Shown in pieces: positions 12,501-24,500 of a DNA stretch of 64,000 bases. The stretch lies in assembly GCA_013400115.1 (NCBI GenBank), contig VXBP01002785.1, positions 1 through 64,000 on the forward strand, in the 5' to 3' direction. This DNA comes from Rhinopomastus cyanomelas (lineage: Eukaryota; Chordata; Aves; Bucerotiformes; Rhinopomastidae). A model generated the notes under the pieces. The model ran no database searches. It was not told the DNA's origin and saw only the letters and a program-made list of their open reading frames with translations. Both the position numbers and the translations under genes were made by a program. Within the stretch, counting starts at the first letter, position 1. Each line of letters opens with the position of its first letter.

Positions 12501-15500
12501 TCTACAAATATCAGAGTTGCATATAAATTGTACCTCGGGCTAAGCACTCAGAAAATACAACTGAAAATATAATTGATGAAAGAATATGAAGTGCTTCAAT
12601 TTTATCAACCTTTCTGATGCAAGCAACTAAGGGACATTAAATACCTTGGAAAAATTATATCATAAAAGAGCCAGTATATTTAATCATGTATTAAACATGT
12701 AACAATTGACTCACATCACTCTGTAGATCATAGGCCTCCTTAGCATGGATGACATCGTTCTGGTCAGGCAGGCAGGTCCACTGGTGCAGGTAGTGGCGGT
12801 AATCAATATCACTGACCAGCTCCTGGCATTTCTTGGCCAACACAATGCCCAGCATGTCCACTGGGCTACTGAAGTGTGTCTTGGTCTTCTCAAATGCTTT
12901 CTTGTACTCCCGGTCACTCTGGATCTTGGCCACATGCATTGACCACATCATCTTGGGATCATCCTCAATGTTTCTAGCTCCAATGTGGTGGCCAAGCTGC
13001 TTGCGATACCCTTCCTTGTACTTGTACTGAAACAAAGTGTATTCACAGTCAGATGTACAGCTATAAATCAGTACAGAATCCACACAGTTTAACAAAATAA
13101 TTAATATTTTAGAGAAAAATATTTAGATCATCCTACTTCTTAATTAATTTTCACATAGTATTCACTATTACAGATGTTATCTATGTTTTTCCATACCTAT
13201 ATCACACTTGCAGTTAATTCAATGTTCAATGTCACATACTTAGTCAAACACATGATAGTCCACATTTGTTTACTATGAGGTTTAAAATGCAAAGATTTAA
13301 AAAGTTATTACAAAATACTCTGATGAATATAGTCTGAATTGCTCTAAATACTGACAGTTTAAAGATCCATCTGGATAAAAAATAAGGAGCATAAAAAGCT
13401 GTTATTCTCTGTAATTTGGCTAAATTCTAGCCTAGACTCCTACAGCCTAGCAATCATTCTACTTGAACACCCATGGGTATCAATGGAACTACTGCAAGGG
13501 GCATAGAAAGCATGGACTCATAGAATAATTTTGGCTAGCAGAGACCTTTAACATCACAGAGTCCAACCTTTTCCTAGCCTGAAGAGCACCACTAAACCCC
13601 AATGCAACACATATCCTTCTCTTCCAACACCTCCGGGGGTGGTGACTCAACCTCTTCCTCAGGCAGGCTGTTCCAGTGCCTGACAGCCCTTTCAGGAAAG
13701 GAACTCCTCCTGACAGCCAACCTGAACCTCCTCTGGCTCAGCTTAAGGCCATTTCCCTTGGTCCTATCACTGGCCACTAGGGAGTACAGATTGACCCCTG
13801 CCTCTCTGCAACCTCCTTTCAAGTAGTTGTAGAAAGCAATGAGGTCTCCCCTTAACCTCCTCTTCTTCAGGCTAAAACATCTCCAGATCCCTCAGCTGTT
13901 CCTCATACAACACTTGTTCCAAACTCTTTACTGACTTGGTAGCCACCTCTGTTCCCTCTTCAGCCCTTCAATGTCCCTCTTGTAGGGAGGGGCCCAACAC
14001 TGGACACAAAACTTGAGGTGTGGCCTCAACAAAGCTGACTAGAGGGGAGTGATCACCATCCTGCTCCTGCTGGCAACACTACTCCTGATCCTGGCCAGGC
14101 TGCCATTGGCCTTCTTGGCCACCTGGGCACATTTATTCGTATTTTTAAATTTATTTATTCTTGTGATATAAAACTCATGCATAAAAATACTGGCTATGTA
14201 CTCCTTTCATTCCCTGAAGGCATGCAGGACAGTCACTGCATGATGTCCTCTGTAAACTTAAGGTCCTACATTAACAAACAATGGGACAGACATTCTGATC
14301 CTTTTCCATTACCAAATGCACACAGACTTGATAAAAAAACCTCCTTACGTCACTGGCAATCTCTCTGGATGCTTTGGCAGACTGGATGGGAATGGCATCG
14401 AACCGCATGTCATATCCCTTCTTCTTCGACTCCTCCAAAGCTAGTTTGTACATTTTCTGCGAGAAAAAGATTCACGTTTGTGCTTGAAAGGCAAAACTAC
14501 ACTTCCCTCAAGCACATCTGTGTAAGAAAAGAAATCAAACACAGCTCTCTCTTCTTTAAAAAACAAAAAGGAGATATCAAGGATCTTGTGGATGTTTGGA
14601 AACTGGAAATTGTTTAGAGTAAGCAAAGAAAGAAATGTCCTTAAAGTTCTATTATTTATTTCCACAATTTGCTACAGTCATGATTTCTCATTTATACTAC
14701 ACAACACATTTAGAAGCCCAATTAGATACTGAGGAGTAAACTCTAGCAAGAGACCAACTCTGATTTTAGCAGTGGAACTGGCAATTTGTGATAATTAAAC
14801 ATTATTCTAATAGTCATTAAAAGCCAGAAGTGACTCAACACTACTTGTCAGAAACCCTCTAATTCTCTCAGCTCTTTGGTTTCACTCACCTGACTGTAGT
14901 TCATTCGGTTCTGTTTAGCCAGCAGGATTTCTGGCGTGTCAGGCATGACATGAATCGTCATCTTGTCTTTATCCCATGCCTCAGTGTATAAACGCTGAGA
15001 AAGAATACAGGGAGAGGTTCACATGGCAGGGCCCAACACACCAATACCTCGTTCATCAGACAAAACACAGAGGTACTGGGTAAGATTAGAGGAGCTACAG
15101 CGTGGATAAACCACCATCTACTTTAATCAGGTGGAGATATCACTTCTAAAAGGACAATTTATCTGAGGAAATTCAGTAACACTTAGCAGACTGATACATA
15201 CTCAAGAGTAATTAATAAACCAAAGAACTTCTACTGCTCACTGCAGATAGATGAAAGATTAAAACACAGTAGGTAGACTATCAAGACAAAGTTGAGTCTT
15301 CTATTACATAGTCCAATAGACTTGTTTTTAAGAACATTCAAAATTACATCAGTTCTGAGTTCTAGCAATATTTATGACAATTGTGTGTCTGGGTCTGTGT
15401 CCAGGGTTTAGGCAGAGACTGCTCATCGAATCAAGACTCACCTTGTTCATGGTCTGTGCGTTCTGCTTGGCTAAGACCATCTCTAGAGAATCGGTGATGC

Positions 15501-18500
15501 TGGTAAACTTGATCGTGTCTGGTGGCTGACGGTATATTTTATCACTCAAGATCTGCCCGGCCTTCTTGGCTTTTTCCACTTCCAAGGAGCCAATTGGTAC
15601 CCAACCAATGCCCCGTAGCCATTCAAGGTCAGACTTGTAGCAGTTCTAGTAAAAACAACCCCAAAACCCAGAGATTATTGTAAGAATTATTAAGATTATT
15701 GTAATAAGATATCAATAAATAAGATACAATTTACACAGAGCATCTCTTCACAGTTAAGTAGTTTCATTTTGACATTTATTTCCAATAAATTCAAGATCCT
15801 AGGGAGATTCATAGAAGAAATAACTGCTCTTCATATATTTTAGGAATGAGACTATGGTCATGTTTCACAGAACAGCAAAATAAGTCGTACAAACTCTGGA
15901 TTTACAGATCTCAATTTAAATATCAATTAGTTAACATATCCTCTTACAGATTTGAGTTTAATTTAGCTGTGAGACTTCAAAATAAGTCCTAAAAATTTGG
16001 TTCTACCACACTGGTGTGCGATGGCCTGGTTCACCTGTGTAAAATACCAAATGCATTCCTCACCACAAATGAAATCAAAAAGAGCTCACATCACTCTGTA
16101 GATCATAGGCCTCCTTAGCATGGATGACATCGTTCTGGTCAGGCAGGCAGGTCCACTGGTGCAGGTAGTGGCGGTAATCAATATCACTGACCAGCTCCTG
16201 GCATTTCTTGGCCAACACAATGCCCAGCATGTCCACTGGGCTACTGAAGTGTGTCTTGGTCTTCTCAAACGCTTTCTTGTACTCCCGGTCACTCTGGATC
16301 TTGGCCACGTGCATTGACCACATCATCTTGGGATCATCCTCGATGTTTCGGGCTCCAATGTGGTGGCCAAGCTGCTTGCGGTACCCTTCCTTGTACTTGT
16401 ACTGAAAAACAAATCAAAGTATTATTTTGCTATGTCACTCCTGAATGTCAGTTACTCGTGTTAAATATGTCTAATAATAACCTCTCCAAATTGCTCTATA
16501 TCCTGCAGTAACACACACACCCCACCCCACCCCCCCCAGCAAATGAAGCGATTCTGGGTCTAATCACATGGATTATCACATTACAGTTTTGAGACTTGAG
16601 TTAGAACCCTAAATAGAAAATTTTTTTAATAAAAACATTCTTCACTAATATTAGTAAGAAAATAATCCTCCCCTTATCAAATATATTTAATCTTTTTAAA
16701 TGTAATGATATACATGCTGCTAAGATTTAATTAACAATACAGGCGGTGAGCTATAACATTAACACAATAGATTCATTATGTTGTCCTTTTAAGTTCCCAA
16801 CATTTCATTTCAAGAATGAAGTCTTCAGATATTTATAATAATTTGCTTTCAGAACTCTGTTGTTTGAGTTCACAATTGAATTGAAAACATTTGTACAGAA
16901 CCCAGCTGATAACTCGCAGTCTGCAGAGATGAGAAGTCATCGCAAAAAGCACCAGAAAAGTAGTTGCTTACATCACTGGCAATTTGCCTGGATGCTTTAG
17001 CAGCTTGGATGGGGATAGCATCAGCTCGTAGATCATAGCCTTTCTTTTTATCATCCTCCATGGCCTGTCTGTAGAGTTTCTAGGTGAAGAAAATAAAAAC
17101 AGGTAAGGAAGTGCCATTTCTCCAATTCTATGCAAAATGTTTTACTCTTCCTCAGTTTTATCTGACTTTCACTCAAAGACCCAGATCAGCAGCTGATCCA
17201 AACTCATATCAAAGGAAGATATTTGATAAATGCATTATCCAACAATTTCTTTCATTCACAGAATCCCATAATGATTGAGGCTGGAAAAGCCCTCTGAGCT
17301 CATCCAGCCCAGATCACGACCTAACATCACCACAGCAGCCACACTAGGGCACTAAGGGCCACAGCCAGGCTGTCCTACACCACCTGCAGGGACAAGGATT
17401 CTACCACTGTCCTGGGCAGTCCAGTCCAGGCTCTGATCACCCTTTACTAAAGGTAGACTTGATCCCTAGTTCAGTATTCCAAATAGCACAACATTGAGTA
17501 CAAATTTAGAGAGATTTATCTACACACATGAAGTCAAACCTTTCAAAGCCACCTCTTACTGACATGAATCTATTTGCCTAAAGTAACATCGAACACTGGG
17601 CTGTGATGGAAATCAACTTTGTGGGATTTCCAGTGTTGGAATTTGTTTTTGCCTTCCTAGCAATGTGCAGGCTGGCAGGAATCATCCCCAAAAAATTACT
17701 GGAGACACAGGACTTCTCCCAGAATTCTTTATCACAAGTCCTCCCCGTTGTATTTTTGAATTACCATGCAGATACACAGACACAACTATGAGAATAAATA
17801 TCGGGAGTTTCTACAACAAACAGATGGCATCATCTGTCTAAGTTTTATCAGAATATGATGATCTAGTCATGAGGTATTTGGAGAATGAGCACACTTACCA
17901 CACTGTAGTTTTGTTTGTTCTGCTTTGCCAGTGTGATTTCAGGTGTGTCTGGCATTACATGGATTTGGGTCTTGTCTTTATCCCAGGCCTCTGTGTATAA
18001 ACGCTGTAGGAGAAGTAACATATGATAAACAGGGGAAACAATGGTGACCACTTGGAGATCTCCTAAAATACAGTAATTACATATCTGTGGTTTGTTAAAG
18101 ACAAGATTACTCCATAAACTTGATAAATCAGATAAAATGTCTACATTAAAAACTAGATGAAATTTTGATAATGCCTTACTGGCTACACAGTAGAATATGT
18201 GGAAAGCTTCACAAAGGATCACCCCAATTTAATTTGATAAAGTAGAAGATATTATTAAACTAGCTCTTGCTCGAATTAAGTCACCTACTGGTTACCAAGA
18301 ATATAACTCTTACAGCCTTGTTGGGCTGAAGTCTCAAAGAGCAGGCACATATCTCCATTTCTAGTCCTGTGTCCAGGGTTTAGGCAGAGACTGCTCATCG
18401 AATCAAGACTCACCTTGTTCATGGTCTGTGCGTTCTGCTTGGCTAAGACCATCTCTAGAGAATCGGTGATGCTGGTAAACTTGATCGTGTCTGGTGGCTG

Positions 18501-21500
18501 ACGGTATATTTTATCACTCAAGATCTGCCCGGCCTTCTTGGCTTTTTCCACTTCCAAGGAGCCAATTGGTACCCAACCAATGCCCCGTAGCCATTCAAGG
18601 TCAGACTTGTAGCAGTTCTGTTACAAAACACCAAGGCAGTAGCTGCCAGTTAAAATCTCCATAAGTATAATACAACTAATGCTTCCTTTCTATAAGTTGC
18701 CTTTCTCCCAGTTCAATCTACAAAGCAATCTCTGGTAGCAACCTAGATTGGGAACCCAGGACTGCTGTTGAGAGGTACCACTTACCCAGAATGCTGGGAA
18801 ATGCTCAGTGTAGTGGCATTAAAACCTAATCCTGAAAGTCAGTATAAACCTCTCCTGTTACATTTGCTCCCAACAAATAAATGGTTACTCACTACTCATG
18901 GAATCGCAGAACCATTCAGGTTGGAAAAGACCACTGAAACCAATAACCCTACTCCACTACACTAAGAATGGACAGTCTTCATTTGAACCATGAGAGAAGA
19001 AATGAATTCTCTTAATGGAAGTCATGCAACTGAAAAACAATTAAATATTAGACAACTACATTTAAACTCTGTTAATTTGCATATAAAGGTATCAATATTG
19101 TCTACTATCAAGGATTATAAACAGCCAGTACTACCATTCGGAGAAGTATATAAACCTTCATAATGCTACAGTCTTGCTTGCACACAGACTAATTCACATG
19201 TGGCCCTGAGAACACTTGGAAGAGGGAACCACAGTGTGAAAAAACAATACATGAGAGAGTTGAGGAAGCTTCTATAGCTTCTGTTCCGAAGAAATTGCAT
19301 AACCTCTGTGAGTCCAACATTTATTAGCGAGTACTCACATCACTCTGTAGATCATAGGCCTCCTTAGCATGGATGACATCGTTCTGATCTGGAAGGCAGG
19401 TCCACTGGTGCAGGTAGTGGCGGTAATCAATATCACTGACCAGCTCCTGGCATTTCTTGGCCAACACAATGCCCAGCATGTCCACTGGGCTACTGAAGTG
19501 TGTCTTGGTCTTCTCAAATGCTTTCTTGTACTCCCGGTCACTCTGGATCTTGGCCACGTGCATCGACCACATCATCTTGGGATCATCCTCAATGTTTCTA
19601 GCTCCAATGTGGTGGCCAAGCTGCTTGCGGTACCCTTCCTTGTACTTGTACTGCAGGGTCAAAGGAGCTCAGTAAGTTACAGGCCAGGTCCTGATACACT
19701 AGCCACTAGCAGGGCATGACCAGGGTCTCCTGAGTACTTACATCACTTGCAATGTCTCTGGAAGCTTTTGCAGACTTGATCGGAATGGCGTCTGCCCGCA
19801 TGTCGTAGCCCTTCTTCTTCTCTTCCTCCATTGCAAGCTTGTACAGTTTCTGAAAGACAAACAACCATCCCCTCAAGCACCTCTTCGTGCAGCATGGACC
19901 CGGATTGAACACATTACCCCAGCTCAAGCACCCACCTCGCTGAAGTTCACTTTGTTCTGCTGGGCAAGCAAAATATCAGGAGTGTCGGGCATTATGTGAA
20001 TGCTGGTCTTGTCCTTCTCCCAGGCTGACGTGTACGCACGCTGGAATAAAGCACAACATGAAATGGCACCTCACCAGAACACGGCCACAAACTCCAAGAG
20101 CCAACCATGTCAAAACACTAAAGGCAGGGGCCTGAACTCTGCACTGGTTCAGTAAGGAAACTCTTTTCTTGCCAAACAGCCTTCCAAGGCCTCATTCTTT
20201 GCTTTCCATCACTCACTTAATTGCTGCTCCAACCACAATAAATGGAGCTGGATCTATATCAAAGAAAACCAATCCCTGATGCAAAAGGGTGCAACAAACA
20301 CCTTGCAGACTCAGGCCCTTGAAGGAAGAGTCCAGCACCCTGGGAAAGGCCCTCATGTTGCACAAGCTGAAAACACAAAGAAAACTCACGTGGTCCATGA
20401 TTGCAGAGTTGTGCTTTGCCAGCACCATGGGCATTGAGTCGGGAAGACTCGTGAATTTGATGGTGTCTGGGTGCTGCCGATATTTCTTGTCACTCAAGAT
20501 TTCACTGGCCCTCTTGTTCTTCTCAGCATCCAGAGAGCCAATTGGGGACCAGCCAATGCCCCGCAGCCACATCAGGTCTGACTTGTACACATTCTGAAAA
20601 GAAAAGCAAGCATAACAGAGGGGCTCAGTAACCTCCTCATTCCATGAAACCACTTGTCCTACCTACCCATGTTATCTTTGCCTACCAAAATACAGTTCCC
20701 TGCCACGTTGAATGTGAACCAACTGTTCAGACCTTCCTTCCGAAACACTACTGGCATGACATGATTCTTCTGCAGCCACAAGTCTTGATCCCACAAGAAC
20801 TCCATCTCTTATCATTGACAACACAAACATGCAGCATAATAATAACAGCCACAGCAATCTCAAGGTCTCAGAATCAACCTTGAATTATGCTCCCTAATGG
20901 GACCTTCTCCAACAGAGAAAAACAACACAAGAAACACTTCTGGGTTTCACACAGCCAAGAAAGAACAACTCACATCGCTCTGAAGGTCATAAACTCTCCG
21001 GGCTTGAACAACATCGTTCTGGTCTGGAAGGCAAGTCCAGCGATGCAGAGGGTGCTTGTAATCAACATCACTGACCAGCTCCTGGCATTTCTTGGCCAAC
21101 ACAATGCCCAGCATGTCCACTGGGCTACTGAAGTGTGTCTTGGTCTTCTCAAATGCTTTCTTGTACTCCCGGTCACTCTGGATCTTGGCCACGTGCATCG
21201 ACCACATCATCTTGGGATCATCCTCAATGTTTCTAGCTCCAATGTGGTGGCCAAGCTGCTTGCGGTACCCTTCCTTGTACTTGTACTGCAGGGTCAAAGG
21301 AGCTCAGTAAGTTACAGGCCAGGTCCTGATACACTAGCCACTAGCAGGGCATGACCAGGGTCTCCTGAGTACTTACATCACTTGCAATGTCTCTGGAAGC
21401 TTTTGCAGACTTGATTGGAATGGCGTCTGCCCGCATGTCGTAGCCCTTCTTCTTCTCTTCCTCCATCGCAAGCTTGTACAGTTTCTGAAAGACAAACAAC

Positions 21501-24500
21501 CATCCTCTCAAACAGCTCCTCATACCAGGTCAAAACAGGGTTCAGCATGAAAATGTCAACTCAGTTCAAGCACCCACCTCGCTGAAGTTCACTTTGTTCT
21601 GCTGGGCAAGCAAAATATCAGGAGTGTCGGGCATTATGTGAATGCTGGTCTTGTCCTTCTCCCAGGCTGACGTGTACGCACGCTGGAATAAAGCACAACA
21701 TGAAATGGCACCTCACCAGAACACGGCCACAAACTCCAAGAGCCAACCATACCAAAACACTAAAGGCAGTGCCCTCAGCTCTGCACTGACCAAGGTCAAC
21801 TTTTCTTGTCAAAAAGCCTTCTAAGGTTTTATCCTTTGCTTTAAACAACCCACGAAATTGCTTCTATAACCACATTAAATGGTGTTTATCTAAATCAAGG
21901 AAAACCAATCCCTGATGCAAAAGGGTGCAACAAACACCTTGCAAACTCAGGCCCTTGAAGGAAGAGTCCAGCACCCTGGGAAAGGCCCTCATGTTGCACA
22001 AGCTGAAAACACAAAGAAAACTCACGTGGTCCATGATTGCAGAGTTGTGCTTTGCCAGCACCATGGGCATTGAGTCGGGAAGACTCGTGAATTTGATGGT
22101 GTCTGGGTGCTGCCGGTATTTCTTGTCACTCAGGATTGCGCTGGCCCTCTTGTTCTTCTCAGCATCCAGAGAGCCAATTGGGGACCAGCCAATGCCCCGC
22201 AGCCACATCAGATCTGACTTGTACACATTCTGAAAGGACAGGTAAAAGCACAGAGCAGCTCAGCAACCTCATCATTCCATAGAACCACTCCTAACAGAGG
22301 AGCTCAGGCTATGGAAACACATTGAACTCATTCAGCCCACCAGCCACCATGGAAGCCCCATGATGACTCCACTGAAGCTAATCTCACCACAATGTGCCAC
22401 CTCATGCTTGTAACAGCATGAGTAGTGCCAAGCAATCAAAAGAAACCTTCCTCTTCTATACTGTTAATCTTACAAGGGAAGAGCCACAGAATTGCAGCCT
22501 TCAGCTGGCAGAGGCACAGCTGGAGGAGACTTTAAACTACATCATCTGAAGCTTCATACAAGTCACTACTGCTTATCAGGCTACCCTTTGCCCACTGACA
22601 GTCCTCCAGAAGATGAAATTTTACTCAGTTGCCATTCCCTTGTCACACAGAACACCAGCCAAGGACTGCAAGCCTCTCCCCAATGTGTTTCATGCATGAC
22701 TCAACACTCCCATGGCCACTACAGTGCAACCAACAGAGAACCTGCATCCCCCACTGTTCACAACACCAACTGTCAGCAGGATAAATACAGCCACAACAGT
22801 CTCACACAGTTACACAACACAAGAGTCACTTCTGGGTTTCAAATAGCCAAGAAAGAACAACTCACATCACTCTGAAGGTCATAAACTCTCCTGGCTTGAA
22901 CAACATCGTTCTGGTCTGGAAGGCAAGTCCAACGATGCAGAGGGTGCTTGTAATCAACATCACTGACCAGCTCCTGGCATTTCTTGGCCAACACAACACC
23001 TAGCATGTCCACTGGGCTACTGAAGTGTGTCTTGGTCTTCTCAAACGCTTTCTTGTACTCCCGGTCACTCTGGATCTTGGCCACATGCATTGACCACATC
23101 ATCTTGGGATCATCCTCAATGTTTCTAGCTCCAATGTGGTGGCCAAGCTGCTTGCGATACCCTTCTTTGTATTTGTACTAGAGGAAAGAATTCAGTGAAT
23201 TTACTTCAGCCTTCTTTACGTCCCTGTATCCCCTGTGGGACAACACACAGTCAACTCAGCACCTCAATCCTCAGACTCTTTAGTTTAAGAGGAATTCAGG
23301 CGATAAAGTGCACTGGCTACAAGCACTAGCACATCCCATTTTTGTCAATCATTTTTGTTTTTCACATTTTTGAAGCTGTTCTCTGGCCTGTGTATGAAAA
23401 GCTACTACAGAGAAACAGGGAGCAAAAAAGCCTCTCAATTATGGGAAAAACACAAAAGGCTCAAATGTAAATAAGCACCTACAAAAAGAACAGTGAGTGA
23501 CCTTCAGTCACAACAGCCAAATTCCTGTTCATCCAATTCAGGAGGTAAAATATGAAAGAACCTAGAGAGAGAGCTAGAATCTAAAAGGGAGATACAAAAT
23601 ACAATTATATATTAATATAATATATAAATATATATTACAGAAATATTAAAATATGTAATTAAATATATAATTAATAATGTATATGTACAATTATAAATAT
23701 ATAAAATACATTAATAGCTACAGCTATTAAGAAATTGGTTGTGTTTTGATTCAAAAGTACCTGGATAAAGTCCAGCAGAATGTGCTGCCAAAGGTCTCCC
23801 GAGTACTTACATCACTTGCAATGTCTCTGGAAGCTTTTGCAGACTTGATTGGAATGGCGTCTGCCCGCATGTCGTAGCCCTTCTTCTTCTCTTCCTCCAT
23901 CGCAAGCTTGTACATTTTCTGAAAGACAAACAACCATCCTCTCAAGCACCTCTTCCTGCCCCGGGGTCCAGGATTGGACACACCACTGCAGCTCAAGCAC
24001 CCACCTCGCTGAAGTTCACTTTGTTCTGTTGAGCGAGCAAGATACCAGGAGTGTCCGGCATTATGTGGATGCTGGTCTTGTCCTTCTCCCAGGCTGACGT
24101 GTACGCACGCTGGAAAACGAGGACAATGCAAAATGGGGCCGTTACAAGAACATGGCCACAGACTCAAAGAGCCAACCAGACCAAGAAACTGGAGCCACAG
24201 GCCTCAACTGTCTTAGGACTCACTCACAAAAATATTTCCTGGTCAAAAAGCCTTCTAATACTTCAGTCTTTGCTTTCTGCCACCCACCCAACCACTGTTC
24301 CAACCACACTAAATGGAGTTGGGTCTAAATCAGGGAACACAAATCCTTAATGTAAAAGGGTGCAATAAGCCCTGCTGTAAATGCACCCCCCATGGAAAGA
24401 GATCCAGCATCATGTGAAAGGCCTGAACAGGCTGTGAAAACAAGGAAATCTCACCTGGTCCATGATTGCAGAGTTGTGCTTTGCCAGCACCATGGGCATT

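Larger units (their letters stand above)
19431..20600. repeat. Super-repeat tandem duplicate, copy 1
   Basis: Exons d (part), a, b, c and their introns match 21066-22240 nearly base for base at an offset of about 1,635 bp. See the findings for the breakpoint. Confidence 0.9.
21066..22240. repeat. Super-repeat tandem duplicate, copy 2
   Basis: Partner of 19431-20600. The identity includes the d-a intron and most of the b-c intron, so the duplication or conversion is recent. Confidence 0.9.

Noticed and set aside
19369..19719. Long plus-strand reading frame (116 codons), with similar ones at 20887-21354, 25425-25880 and 26345-26800
   Set aside because: They run antisense over d exons and recur because the exons recur. 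Codon bias of the nebulin strand keeps the opposite frame open; no own start context or conservation is visible.
23596..23716. AT-rich tract as a replication or matrix-attachment element
   Set aside because: Only base composition supports it; no motif or context.
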